Source: UBA3537 sp038138145 (GTDB lineage Bacteria > Bacteroidota > Bacteroidia > Flavobacteriales > Flavobacteriaceae). From it: a DNA stretch of 64,000 nucleotides. A model generated the notes under the pieces. That model had not been told where the DNA came from and searched no databases. It worked only from the letters and a program-made list of their open reading frames with translations. Below, one piece after another: positions 1 to 8,810 of the stretch; positions within the stretch are counted from its first letter, which is position 1; every line of letters starts with the position of its first letter. The position numbers and the translations under genes were made by a program. The DNA lies in NCBI GenBank assembly GCA_038138145.1, contig JAYQDD010000008.1, positions 1-64,000 of the forward strand. Direction: 5' to 3'.

Positions 1-532
<532 letters not shown>

Positions 533-678
533 GTACGGCTGTTTTTTTTTAATGAAGTACACAACTCTCATGTATATTTTTTCAATATGTTAACTTATTA
601 GATAGTATTGAGCTATTAGTATTGAGTAGTTAGATATAGCATACTAAAAACTCAAAATCCAATACTATTGACGATTTA

Positions 679-785
679 AGGTGGTTATTGCAATGGGGCT
701 CACCTCTTACCATCCCGAACAGAGCAGTTAAGCCCATTAGCGCCGATGGTACTACACTTGTGGAAGAGTAGGTCACCGCCTTTTT
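679..785 (+). rRNA. rrf: 5S ribosomal RNA
   Basis: The segment has the 5S signature ACCATCCCGAACAGAGCAGTTAAG and the closing helix in which GGTGGTTATT at the 5' end pairs with the GTCACCGCC region at the 3' end (the longer word is given only in part in other fields; key bases are CCGAAC and GTTAAG). Length near 107 nt fits the family. It follows the 23S gene on the same strand, and a hairpin terminator stands directly downstream. The 145-nt spacer before it is A+T-rich and contains no tRNA that I can see. Confidence 0.95.
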
Positions 786-792
786 TAATTAA

Positions 793-819
793 ACCCTCAC
801 AATACGTGGGGGTTTTTTT
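793..819 (+). terminator. Rho-independent terminator of the rRNA operon
   Basis: CCCTCAC (794-800) pairs with GTGGGGG (806-812), including one G-T wobble, across a 5-nt loop. A run of seven T follows. It lies 8 nt after the 5S gene. Confidence 0.85.
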
Positions 820-830
820 GTGGTTTTTTT

Positions 831-853
831 TGCGGTGGAAATTTTCCACTGCA
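831..853. repeat. Palindrome downstream of the rRNA terminator
   Basis: TGCGGTGGAA and TTCCACTGCA form a 10-bp inverted repeat with one wobble and a very short loop. There is no strong T-run after it. It may be a second, weaker termination or processing hairpin, or an operator; nothing in the sequence decides between these. Confidence 0.5.
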
Positions 854-924
854 AAGCTTGTAATACGTTGATATACAGGATGTTATTTTAATATACAAGT
901 AAGAGGCAAGTGCTAGCAGGGTCT

Positions 925-1167
925 CTAATATTTAGTGATGCAGTCCAAAGGGATAGTGGCTAAGGTTTCTGAGTCTATAATATCGTCGTCCAATTCCCCC
1001 AATGGATTAATTGAAAATGTAATATAAATAGGTTCTCCCTTTTCATAAAAGTAAAAATCATCTACTTTAACAGAGAGCACTTTTCCTACTATGTGGTGGA
1101 CATCATCTTCGTCAAGTTCAATACGAGCATTTACTGTTTGACCGATAAGTTTGTTTAATGGATTCAT
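925..1167 (-). CDS. Small acidic hypothetical protein (80 aa)
   Basis: I do not recognise this family. The 80-residue product is acidic, with a DEDD cluster near residue 19 and GELDDDIID near 57. It has no signal peptide or membrane segment, so it is probably cytosolic. Alternating hydrophobic residues (KVLSVKVDDFYFY) suggest a small beta-rich fold. The ATG at 1167 is the only good start, and the frame ends in a normal stop. It stands about 40 nt downstream of the DUF6095 gene on the same strand and may be the last gene of that unit. Codon use matches the neighbours, so I take it as a real gene of unknown function. Confidence 0.6.
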   Translation of the reverse strand: MNPLNKLIGQTVNARIELDEDDVHHIVGKVLSVKVDDFYFYEKGEPIYITFSINPLGELDDDIIDSETLATIPLDCITKY

Positions 1168-1207
1168 AGGTTTTTGTATTTATTTATGGATGTGTTTGCG
1201 CAGTCTT

Positions 1208-1435
1208 TTATTTAAAAATACTATCCATAATGGTTTTGATGCCTTTAAACCCCATATAAATTGCTAGTCCACAAAGGGCAATTCCGGCCACTACGAGCGG
1301 GATATAAAGCGGTTTGTCGGGGTTAGATAGTCCGGCATGCAACAAAAAAGGCCCCAAAAATAGCAACACTAAAGTGAGCCCCATGGTTTTTAATCCTTGT
1401 ACGAGTAGTGGTCTGTTGGTGTGTTTTTGTTCCAT
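1208..1435 (-). CDS. DUF6095-like small membrane protein (75 aa)
   Basis: A short inner-membrane protein with two hydrophobic helices, about residues 20-37 (LTLVLLFLGPFLLHAG) and 45-63 (PLVVAGIALCGLAIYMGFKG), and a charged N-terminus (MEQKHTNRP). The layout matches the DUF6095 family of Bacteroidota from memory; no biochemical role is known to me. I chose the ATG at 1435, because the frame's 13 upstream codons overlap murQ and look unlike protein of this type. This start lies 1 nt after the murQ stop, which indicates translational coupling with murQ. Confidence 0.75.
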   Translation of the reverse strand: MEQKHTNRPLLVQGLKTMGLTLVLLFLGPFLLHAGLSNPDKPLYIPLVVAGIALCGLAIYMGFKGIKTIMDSIFK

Positions 1436-1436
1436 G

Positions 1437-2252
1437 TTATAAGGATTTAAAAGCGGTGATGGCGGCACGGACACTTTGGTGTTCTTCGAGTAATGTTTTG
1501 GCCTGTTGTTCAGAAATGTTTAATTCGTTCATCAGCATCCGTACACCACGGTCCACAAGCTTGTGGTTGCTCAGTTGCATGTCCACCATTTTGTTGCCTT
1601 TAATATGTCCCAATTGAATCATGGCTGTGGTGGTGATCATATTTAAAATAAGTTTTTGTGCCGTACCGGCTTTCATCCGCGAACTGCCTGTAACCACTTC
1701 TGGGCCTACCACCACTTCAATAGGGAATTGTGCGGTTTTGGCCAATGGACTCCCCGCATTACAAGTGATACAGCCCGTTGGAATCTGATGTTTATTACAC
1801 TGTTCTAAAGCGCCTACGACATAGGGTGTTGTCCCTGAGGCGGCAATCCCCACCACGATATCCTTGGGGGTGAGGTCATAAGCTTGAAGGTCTTTCCATC
1901 CTTGTTGGGTGTCGTCTTCGGCAAACTCCACGGCTTTTCGAATGGCAGAATCGCCACCGGCAATCAGTCCAATCACCAAATCGTGGGGAACACCAAAAGT
2001 CGGCGGACATTCCGAGGCATCCAAAATACCCAAACGTCCGCTTGTTCCCGCCCCCAAATAAAACAAGCGTCCGCCCAATTGTAGTTGTTGGACTACGTTT
2101 TCGACTAAACGTTCTATTTGTGGTAAGACGTTTTCAACCGCTTTGGGTACGGTTTGGTCTTCGGTATTAATGGCTTGTAGCAGTGCGGCAATGGACTTTT
2201 GTTCCAAATGATTGTAGTGTGAGTCTTGTTCGGTAGTTTTTGTAAAGTCCAT
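1437..2252 (-). CDS. murQ: N-acetylmuramic acid 6-phosphate etherase
   Basis: MurQ cleaves the lactyl ether of MurNAc-6-phosphate to give GlcNAc-6-phosphate and D-lactate, a cytosolic step of peptidoglycan recycling. The 271-aa protein is a SIS-domain sugar-phosphate binder. It has the signature GAGTSGRLGILDASECPPTFG split as GAGTSGRLG (67-75) and DASECPPTFG (78-87). The glutamate of that second motif corresponds to the catalytic Glu described for E. coli MurQ (family knowledge). A second SIS motif, SSRMKAGTAQK, comes later. I prefer the ATG at 2252; the TTG two codons upstream is less likely. It heads a small operon with the DUF6095 gene. No MurK or AnmK partner is visible here. Confidence 0.95.
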   Translation of the reverse strand: MDFTKTTEQDSHYNHLEQKSIAALLQAINTEDQTVPKAVENVLPQIERLVENVVQQLQLGGRLFYLGAGTSGRLGILDASECPPTFGVPHDLVIGLIAGGDSAIRKAVEFAEDDTQQGWKDLQAYDLTPKDIVVGIAASGTTPYVVGALEQCNKHQIPTGCITCNAGSPLAKTAQFPIEVVVGPEVVTGSSRMKAGTAQKLILNMITTTAMIQLGHIKGNKMVDMQLSNHKLVDRGVRMLMNELNISEQQAKTLLEEHQSVRAAITAFKSL

Positions 2253-2282
2253 ATACAAAAATAGTTTTTTTGTGGGACTTTT

Positions 2283-3083
2283 TTATTCCAACAACAAACT
2301 CGCGCTATAGGTCTCCCCAATACTAAAATACCCCATAGGGTAGCGGTTTGGAGTTGTGGTGTTATATATATTTCCACGCACGGTGCTGGGCGTTGTTTTA
2401 AACGGGTCGCCGCCTTCTTCGGTTTGCTCAATAATGGCGGTCATAAAATTGAAGTAGCGTTCATCAGCGCCATAAACGGAAATTTCTGCGGTATCACCGG
2501 CCTCCAATTCATCGTAGAAATACGAAAACGTAAACGCATTCCCTTGGTAAAACTCGTCTTTGGTGGCCAAAAATAAATTAAAACCAAAATCAAAAATATA
2601 AAAATCATCTCTTGTGCCATCGTCGGTAATGGTCACCAAAACTTCCTTTTCATCGCCTTGAAACAGGGTTTCGTTGCCCTGTACCAAACTGTCAATGGGT
2701 ACTGTAGGCCTCAGGTGTTCCACTGAAGATTCATAAACTTCGTTGTCGTAATGGATGATTAATTTATAGTCGGTCTCTAAACTGGGCGTAAAGTCTAAGG
2801 TGTAATGTCCGGGGGTATCGGCATCATGCATAAAGGTGTAGGTAGTGCTGTTGGTAATGTCCAAAAGTTCTACTGTCGCTGTGGTTACTACCGTGGTGTT
2901 TTCATCATAAAATCCGCCGGTTAAACTGAGGTTAATCACTTGGATCAACTGTTCGTTAGGGTTCATTTTTAAACGTGCATCAATGGCCAATCGCGCTGGG
3001 GCAGTGTTTAAATCCAGCTCAATGACGTCCTCACAAGCGAAAGTCAATAATCCAATAAGGGTATAAAAAACTAATTTTTTCAT
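2283..3083 (-). CDS. DUF4249 surface/outer-membrane lipoprotein
   Basis: This 266-aa exported lipoprotein has a short hydrophobic leader and a lipobox LTFAC with the lipidated Cys at residue 17. The body is beta-rich and matches DUF4249 in style and length, including ARLAIDARL near the start and the C-terminal SIGETYSASLLLE. DUF4249 genes in Bacteroidota usually sit directly next to a TonB-dependent receptor, and this one begins 3 nt after such a receptor ends. By analogy with SusD-like partners it may be a periplasmic or surface accessory that binds the receptor's ligand; this is inference. The substrate cannot be told from sequence. Confidence 0.85.
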   Translation of the reverse strand: MKKLVFYTLIGLLTFACEDVIELDLNTAPARLAIDARLKMNPNEQLIQVINLSLTGGFYDENTTVVTTATVELLDITNSTTYTFMHDADTPGHYTLDFTPSLETDYKLIIHYDNEVYESSVEHLRPTVPIDSLVQGNETLFQGDEKEVLVTITDDGTRDDFYIFDFGFNLFLATKDEFYQGNAFTFSYFYDELEAGDTAEISVYGADERYFNFMTAIIEQTEEGGDPFKTTPSTVRGNIYNTTTPNRYPMGYFSIGETYSASLLLE

Positions 3084-3086
3084 GGG

Positions 3087-5447
3087 CTAAAATTTAAAAT
3101 TATAAGTGACTGCGCCAATGACGCCAAAAATAGAAAGTTTAAGGGCTTCATTTTGGCCCGTATCGATATTCTGTCTAAAGTTCAAAGACTGTGCATTTTT
3201 CCGGTTATACAGGTTATACACGCTAAATACCCATTCGCCACGCCAGCCCTTATTTTTGTTGGGTTTTGGGTTGAAGATGGCCGAAACATCCAAGCGGTGG
3301 TAGGCCGGTAATCGACTGGAATTTCGTGCCTCGTAGGTGGGAATCACCAGCCCATTGTAGGTGTATTGCCCATTGGGGTAGGTGGTGGGTTGCCCGGTTT
3401 GAAACAAGAAATTGGCATTCAATTTCCATTTTTCGTTGAGCTCATAACTCGAGGTTATAGAAATGTCGTGGGTTTTGTCAAATGGGGTATTGTACCAATC
3501 GCCGTTGTTGATACCGGGTTCATTGGCCGTACGCCCAGGGGTTTGTTGTTCAGATTTGGAAAGGGTATAGGCCAACCACCCTTTAAAGCGGCCTTTGTTT
3601 TTTCGAAGTAAAAACTCTAAGCCATAACTTCTGGAGCGTCCATTGAGCAATACTTGTTCGATGGCTTTATTGGCAATCAAATTGGCCCCGTCGATATAAT
3701 CAATGCGGTTTTTGGTTTTTTTATAAAATGTTTCGACTTCAAAACTGTACGTTTCGTAATTTTTAAAATAGCCCAAGGCCACCTGATCCAACAGTTGGGG
3801 TTGAATGTATTTGCCACTCGGCGCCCAGACATCCAAAGGCGTTGGGGCGGTAGTGTTAGAGAGTAAATGTAGGTACTGCGCCATACGGTTGTAGCTGATT
3901 TTTAGGGCACTGTTATCGTTAAGCATATAAGATAGTGCAGCTCTCGGTTCGATGTTTAAAAAAGACTTTTCGATACGACCAGTTGAGGTGCTGATGCTGC
4001 CGTTAGGGTCCACAGATTCATAAATCTGTAAATCGGGATTAAAGCCCACAGCCAAACCATTTTCATAGGTATTCAATTCGTCTTGGCCTAAGCGTAAAAA
4101 ACTGCTCAAACGTGCGCCATAACTTAGTGAAAGTTTATCGTTGAGTTGTTGTTTGACGTCTAAATAAATAGCATTTTCAAACGCATATTTTTTGGTCAAT
4201 GCTTCTTTGTTGATGCCCGATGTGGGTCCATTGGGTTGAATGACGCCAGGATTGAAGGTGTAGTAGGTGCTGTGCAGTCCATATTCCAAACTATAGCGGT
4301 CATTAAGGTAGTGTTTTAAATCGTATTTTATGTTCATATTTTGAATGCCTGAATTCCATTCAAAACCCACAAAATTTAAGTCTAAACCGTAGTAATAATC
4401 CGAATAAATCAAGGATAGATTCGAGAACAATTGATCGGTAAACAGGTGGTTCCAACGAAAATTGACCACCGTATTGCCATAGACATTTCTAAAACTGTTG
4501 GAGACACTAAAGACGTCACGGCCAAAATAACCCGATAAATAAATTTTGTTGTCCTCATCAAGGCGGTAGCTCAATTTGGTGTTTAAATCATAGAAATAGG
4601 CAATATTTTCAATATCAAAAAGGGGTAAAAATAGGTGTGCATAAGTCGATCGTCCGCCCAGTAAAAACGATCCTTTTTCCTTTTTTAATGGTCCTTCCAA
4701 CAATACCCGACTGGCGACCAAACCAATACCACCGTTACCATGAAATTCGTTTTTGTTGCCTTCTTTTTGGTAAATGTCTAAAACTGAAGCCACACGTCCG
4801 CCATATTTTGCAGGGATGCCGCCTTTATAGAGTTTTATGTTTTTGATGGCATCAGGATTAAAAACCGAGAAAAATCCAAACAAATGCGACGAATTAAACA
4901 GGGTCGCTTCATCTAATAAAATCAAGTTTTGATCTGTAGAGCCCCCACGGACATTGAACCCTCCTGAACCTTCTCCACCATTGGATACGCCTGGTAGTAA
5001 GGTGATGGCTTTAATGACATCGGCTTCGCCAAAAACCACCGGAATTTGTTTGATGCTGTTGGCCGTTAAGGCATTGACACTCATTTGTGGCGATTTGATA
5101 TCGACGCGCTCTACATTGGTTTCCAAAACCACTTCGTCTAAGTTGTCTGGCGATGCGCTAATGTTAAAATTTTGGGTGATGTTTTGGTTGAGTTCAATGG
5201 TTTCTGTTTGGCTATCATACCCAATATAACTGACAACCACTTCGTAAGTTCCCGCCTCCAGCGTAATGGAATAAAACCCATATTCATTGGTGGTGGTTCC
5301 TGTATTGAGTTCAGGGAAAATAACATTGGCGCCAATAAGCGTTTCTTGCCCCTCAGTTTCATAAACGGTACCACTAAGGGTGTATTGATTTTGAGCAAAT
5401 CCGAATGCAGCAAACACAAAAAACAGGGAAATAAATCTGATGGTCAT
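3087..5447 (-). CDS. TonB-dependent receptor with carboxypeptidase-like N-domain
   Basis: An outer-membrane active transporter of 786 aa. After a signal peptide (about 1-19, ending GFAQ) comes a carboxypeptidase-regulatory-like Ig-type domain (about 22-105, with GTVYETEGQETLIGANV). Next is a plug domain (about 115-225, with GGSTDQNLILLDE and PAKYGGRVASVLDI), then a 22-strand-type barrel ending in the aromatic F-K-F C-terminus. These parts are typical of Bacteroidota receptors that import peptides, glycans or metal chelates with TonB-ExbBD energy. The DUF4249 gene follows after 3 nt, so the two are surely co-transcribed. Substrate is unknown, and no glycoside hydrolase or SusD is nearby. Confidence 0.93.
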   Translation of the reverse strand: MTIRFISLFFVFAAFGFAQNQYTLSGTVYETEGQETLIGANVIFPELNTGTTTNEYGFYSITLEAGTYEVVVSYIGYDSQTETIELNQNITQNFNISASPDNLDEVVLETNVERVDIKSPQMSVNALTANSIKQIPVVFGEADVIKAITLLPGVSNGGEGSGGFNVRGGSTDQNLILLDEATLFNSSHLFGFFSVFNPDAIKNIKLYKGGIPAKYGGRVASVLDIYQKEGNKNEFHGNGGIGLVASRVLLEGPLKKEKGSFLLGGRSTYAHLFLPLFDIENIAYFYDLNTKLSYRLDEDNKIYLSGYFGRDVFSVSNSFRNVYGNTVVNFRWNHLFTDQLFSNLSLIYSDYYYGLDLNFVGFEWNSGIQNMNIKYDLKHYLNDRYSLEYGLHSTYYTFNPGVIQPNGPTSGINKEALTKKYAFENAIYLDVKQQLNDKLSLSYGARLSSFLRLGQDELNTYENGLAVGFNPDLQIYESVDPNGSISTSTGRIEKSFLNIEPRAALSYMLNDNSALKISYNRMAQYLHLLSNTTAPTPLDVWAPSGKYIQPQLLDQVALGYFKNYETYSFEVETFYKKTKNRIDYIDGANLIANKAIEQVLLNGRSRSYGLEFLLRKNKGRFKGWLAYTLSKSEQQTPGRTANEPGINNGDWYNTPFDKTHDISITSSYELNEKWKLNANFLFQTGQPTTYPNGQYTYNGLVIPTYEARNSSRLPAYHRLDVSAIFNPKPNKNKGWRGEWVFSVYNLYNRKNAQSLNFRQNIDTGQNEALKLSIFGVIGAVTYNFKF

Positions 5448-5475
5448 AAAGATATTTTATGCCGTAAAACTAAAT

Positions 5476-5503
5476 AAAAAAGCACCTCTGAAAGGTGCTT
5501 TTA
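5476..5503 (-). terminator. Rho-independent terminator after icd
   Basis: AAAGCACCT (5479-5487) and AGGTGCTTT (5493-5501) form a 9-bp stem with a 5-nt loop, flanked by A-runs on the plus strand that become T-runs on the minus strand. It lies 23 nt past the icd stop codon. Because both flanks are A/T it may also stop plus-strand transcripts. Confidence 0.85.
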
Positions 5504-5525
5504 ACATAACTTTGATGTTTACTTT

Positions 5526-7739
5526 TTACAAATTCAAAACTGCATTGAATGTTGCGCTCGGACGCATGGCTTTTCCTACTTTATCCTCGTCTGGAAGGTA
5601 GTAGCCGTCAATGTCTACGGTATGGCCTTGTACTGCGATGAGCTCCTCCAAAATTTTGTCTTGATTGGCTTTCAATTGTTCAGCAACAGTGCTGAAGGCC
5701 ACTTTAAGTTCTTCATCTTGATCTTGTGCGGCCAATCCTTCAGCCCAGAAAAGAGTGAGGTAGAAGTGACTGCCTCTGTTGTCCAACTCGTTTACTTTTC
5801 TAGAAGGTGATTTCTTTTGTAATAAAAGTTGCTCTGTAGCATCATCCAAAGTGGCACCCAAAATGGCTGCTTTTGGGTGATTATGAACTTGACTAAAATG
5901 CTCTAAAGAGACAGCCAATGCCAAAAATTCACCTAAGGAATCCCAACGCAAATGGTTTTCTTCCAAAAATTGCTCTACGTGTTTTGGCGCCGATCCACCA
6001 GCACCAGTTTCAAAGAGTCCACCGCCATTCATTAAGGGAACAATGGACAGCATTTTGGCACTTGTGCCGACTTCCAAAATCGGGAACAAGTCGGTCAAAT
6101 AATCACGCAATACATTCCCTGTTACGGAAATAGTGTCCAAACCGTCTTTGAGTCTAACCAAGGTGTAATGCGTGGCTTTAATGGGTGATAAAATCTCAAA
6201 CTCCAATCCGTTGGTATCGTAAGTTGAGAGGTAATTTTTTACTTTTTTGATGAGTTCGGCATCATGAGCACGGTTTTCGTCTAACCAAAATACAGCAGGA
6301 GTTTCAGAGGCACGGGCACGAGTGACGGCCAATTTTACCCAATCTTGAATTGGGGCATCTTTAACTTGACACATACGCCAAATATCGCCTTGTTCTACGG
6401 TGTGTTTGGTTAATGAATTTCCTTCTTGGTCTACGACTTCTACAACGCCCTTGGCCTCAATTTCGAAGGTTTTGTCATGTGATCCATATTCTTCCGCTTT
6501 TTGTGCCATCAAGCCGACATTCGGTACTGTGCCCATTGTTGAAGGGTCAAAAGCACCGTGTTTTTTACAAAAATCAATAGTAGCCGTGTAAATCCCCGAA
6601 TAGCTACTGTCTGGAATAATGGCTTTGGTGTCTTGGAGTTTTCCTTTGGCATTCCACATTTGCCCTGATGTTCGGATCATGGCAGGCATAGACGCATCAA
6701 TGATGACATCACTGGGGACATGTAAATTGGTAACCCCTTTGTCTGAATTGACCATCGCCAAATCCGGGCCATTATTTAAAGCGTTTTCAAATGCCGCTTC
6801 AATTTCTAAACGTTGTGCATCGTCAAGTTTATGTAGTTTCTGTAGAATGTTTTCGTATCCATTGTTTGGATTCACCCCAATTTCATCAAATACAGTGCTG
6901 TATTTTTCGAAAACATCCGCAAAAAATAGACGAATTGCATGGCCAAAAATAATAGGGTCACTAACCTTCATCATGGTGGCTTTCATGTGTAAAGACAGCA
7001 ACACTCCAGAGGCTTTGGCATCGTCAATTTGTGTTTTTAGAAAGCGCTTTAAAGCATGGACACTCATAACGGTAGCATCAAAAATTTCGCCTTCAAGCAG
7101 GGCGATATTTTCTTTTAAAACGGTTTTCTTTCCTGAGGTGTCAGTATGTATGATGCTTACGGTTGTGGCGTCATTTACGGTGACCGATTGTTCGTTGTGC
7201 GCAAAATCGCCAGCTTCCATACTCGCTACATGGGTTTTGGAATCTGATGCCCAAGCCCCCATACTGTGTGGATTCTTTTTGGCGTAATTTTTTACTGCTT
7301 TTGGTGCTCTTCGGTCCGAGTTTCCTTCACGCAAAACGGGGTTTACGGCACTCCCTTTAATTTTGTCATAGCGCGATTTTATGTTTTGTTCCGCTTCGTT
7401 TTTGGGTTGCTCTGGGTATTTTGGTATGTTGTATCCTTTTTTTTGCAGTTCTTCGATGGCTTCTCGAAGTTGAGGGATAGAGGCACTAATGTTTGGGAGT
7501 TTGATGACATTAGCTTCAGGGGATTTTACAATTTGCCCCAAAGTGCCTAAAGCATCTTCTACTTTCTGATCTTCGGATAAAAAATCGGGGAACGCAGAAA
7601 GAATTCGTGCTGCAAGAGAAATGTTTTTGGTGTCAATAGAAACGCCATAGGGCTCAACAAACGATGAAACAATAGGCAAGAATGAATGGGTTGCCAGTGC
7701 AGGTGCTTCGTCGGTAATTGTATATATGATTTTTGCCAT
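5526..7739 (-). CDS. icd: NADP-dependent isocitrate dehydrogenase, monomeric type
   Basis: It oxidatively decarboxylates isocitrate to 2-oxoglutarate in the TCA cycle, producing NADPH. At 737 aa it has the size of the monomeric IDH-II family (about 740 aa), not the 420-aa dimeric enzyme. Family blocks include KIIYTITDEAPALATHSFLP (1-20), the substrate region SNRRAP-like NSDRRAPKAVKNYAKKNPH (about 140), and the C-terminal GYYLPDEDKVGKAMRPS. The minus-strand ATG at 7739 gives the conserved N-terminus. It is a single-gene unit: a -7 box lies 56 nt upstream and a terminator follows the stop. A stem-loop sits in the predicted 5' leader. Confidence 0.96.
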   Translation of the reverse strand: MAKIIYTITDEAPALATHSFLPIVSSFVEPYGVSIDTKNISLAARILSAFPDFLSEDQKVEDALGTLGQIVKSPEANVIKLPNISASIPQLREAIEELQKKGYNIPKYPEQPKNEAEQNIKSRYDKIKGSAVNPVLREGNSDRRAPKAVKNYAKKNPHSMGAWASDSKTHVASMEAGDFAHNEQSVTVNDATTVSIIHTDTSGKKTVLKENIALLEGEIFDATVMSVHALKRFLKTQIDDAKASGVLLSLHMKATMMKVSDPIIFGHAIRLFFADVFEKYSTVFDEIGVNPNNGYENILQKLHKLDDAQRLEIEAAFENALNNGPDLAMVNSDKGVTNLHVPSDVIIDASMPAMIRTSGQMWNAKGKLQDTKAIIPDSSYSGIYTATIDFCKKHGAFDPSTMGTVPNVGLMAQKAEEYGSHDKTFEIEAKGVVEVVDQEGNSLTKHTVEQGDIWRMCQVKDAPIQDWVKLAVTRARASETPAVFWLDENRAHDAELIKKVKNYLSTYDTNGLEFEILSPIKATHYTLVRLKDGLDTISVTGNVLRDYLTDLFPILEVGTSAKMLSIVPLMNGGGLFETGAGGSAPKHVEQFLEENHLRWDSLGEFLALAVSLEHFSQVHNHPKAAILGATLDDATEQLLLQKKSPSRKVNELDNRGSHFYLTLFWAEGLAAQDQDEELKVAFSTVAEQLKANQDKILEELIAVQGHTVDIDGYYLPDEDKVGKAMRPSATFNAVLNL

Positions 7740-7775
7740 TCGAGGAAAATAATTTATTTTTTGTTTGTTTGTAAC

Positions 7776-7802
7776 GTGGCTTATAAAAAGCCCACAAATA
7801 TA
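7776..7802 (-). promoter_or_regulatory. icd promoter -7 box and 5' stem-loop
   Basis: On the minus strand TATATTTG (7802-7795) is a perfect Bacteroidota -7 box. Directly after it, GTGG-CTT pairs with AAG-CCAC (7795-7776), a stem with one bulged G that would sit at the very 5' end of the transcript. No convincing -33 TTG was found at the right spacing. Confidence 0.5.
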
Positions 7803-7909
7803 AATAATTGAATTTTTTTACACCCTCAAAAACAGAGGAAAATTAACATTATTATAACATCTTTAAAGGAGCGCTAAAATTTTGATGAAATAGTAATAAT
7901 TTAACAAAA

Positions 7910-7933
7910 AAAAGCGCTGAAAACAGCGCTTTT
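7910..7933 (-). terminator. Rho-independent terminator after rplS
   Basis: AAAAGCGCTG and CAGCGCTTTT form a perfect 10-bp stem around an AAAA loop. The plus-strand A-run before it gives a T-run on the minus strand, 24 nt after the rplS stop. Confidence 0.88.
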
Positions 7934-7956
7934 GTAAAAAGAATATGATTGAAGAA

Positions 7957-8307
7957 CTATCTTGCTTGTTCTTTAATTCTTGCTTTTTTACCCGTCAATT
8001 CTCTAAAATAGAAAATTCGTGCACGGCGTACTTTACCACGCTTGTTCACTTCAATTTTTTGCAATGCAGGCAAATTCATTGGGAAGATACGTTCTACACC
8101 AACAGTTCCCGACATTTTTCGGATGGTAAATGTTTCTGTAGACCCCGATCCTCTTTTTTGAAGGACGACGCCACGGAAAAACTGAGTTCTTACTTTTTGC
8201 CCCTCACGAATTTCGTAGTATACCGTAATGGTGTCACCAGCAGAAAATTCTGGGAAGTCTTTTTTGGTTACAAATTCGTCTTGTACGAATTTAATTAAGG
8301 ATTCCAT
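7957..8307 (-). CDS. rplS: 50S ribosomal protein L19
   Basis: L19 sits at the 30S-50S interface of the ribosome. The 116-aa protein matches the usual length (about 115). It has the family blocks FSAGDTITVYYEIREG, RTQFFRGVVLQKRG and the C-terminal GKVRRARIFYFRE. The ATG at 8307 gives the standard N-terminus (MESLIKF). The open frame continues 28 codons upstream, but that part overlaps the leader and promoter and is rejected. In many bacteria rplS is linked to trmD; here trmD lies about 500 nt upstream on the same strand, separated by a small membrane-protein gene. Confidence 0.97.
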   Translation of the reverse strand: MESLIKFVQDEFVTKKDFPEFSAGDTITVYYEIREGQKVRTQFFRGVVLQKRGSGSTETFTIRKMSGTVGVERIFPMNLPALQKIEVNKRGKVRRARIFYFRELTGKKARIKEQAR

Positions 8308-8378
8308 AGTTGTTATTTTATGAATTTCTTCGAAGCAACATGTACGGTTTTCGCTAGAGGTTGGTCCGAAAGTGGGTG

Positions 8379-8386
8379 CAAATATA
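8379..8386 (-). promoter_or_regulatory. rplS promoter -7 box
   Basis: TATATTTG on the minus strand, a perfect TAnnTTTG, predicts a start near 8375 and a 5' leader of about 65-70 nt for rplS. The leader contains the palindrome CTTCGAAG. The length would allow a regulatory structure, but I cannot show one. Confidence 0.6.
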
Positions 8387-8505
8387 AACAATAATTAAAT
8401 GATTACAATTATTAACTCATTTTTTGTTGGACTCTTTAAAATCAATTCTAATACTTCAACAGCCCACTGCTGTTATGGACTTTAGTTTGTGTCTTTGCTG
8501 AAATT

Positions 8506-8691
8506 TTATTTACCTCTTATATTCAAAACGTTGCTTAAACCAAATATGATTGTTGATACCGAAAAGACAATTGAAATTAAAGCAAGAACGGTTTGTTGTT
8601 CTACGATTGCCATCAATGTAATACTAAAGCCCGTCACTAATATTATGACAAATAAATAAGTTTTGTAGTTTTTGTTTTTAGGTTGTTCCAT
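8506..8691 (-). CDS. Small membrane protein of unknown function (61 aa)
   Basis: I do not recognise this family. The 61-residue product has a short polar, basic N-terminus (MEQPKNKNYK) and two hydrophobic helices, about 11-29 (TYLFVIILVTGFSITLMAI) and 34-52 (VLALISIVFSVSTIIFGL). That is a helical-hairpin inner-membrane topology. It is alone, with about 120 nt before it and about 200 nt after it. The ATG start is clear and the hydrophobic pattern argues for a real gene. It may have a -7-like TATCTTAG upstream. No function can be assigned. Confidence 0.55.
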   Translation of the reverse strand: MEQPKNKNYKTYLFVIILVTGFSITLMAIVEQQTVLALISIVFSVSTIIFGLSNVLNIRGK

Positions 8692-8810
8692 AACAATAGA
8701 TTTTTAGGGTTAAACCAAATCTATGGGTTTATTTTTTTGGCTCATGATTGTAGAATAGATTTGGTGTTTATTCTTAAAGCTAAGATACAAAAAAATTAAT
8801 CTTTCTATCT

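Noticed and set aside
533..678. tRNA gene between 23S and 5S rRNA
   Set aside because: No cloverleaf, CCA end or T-loop word was found; the spacer is A+T-rich with short imperfect repeats of TAGTATTGAG.
6619..7287. 222-residue plus-strand open frame inside icd
   Set aside because: It is antisense to a clear, full-length isocitrate dehydrogenase and has no family signature; a shadow of codon bias.
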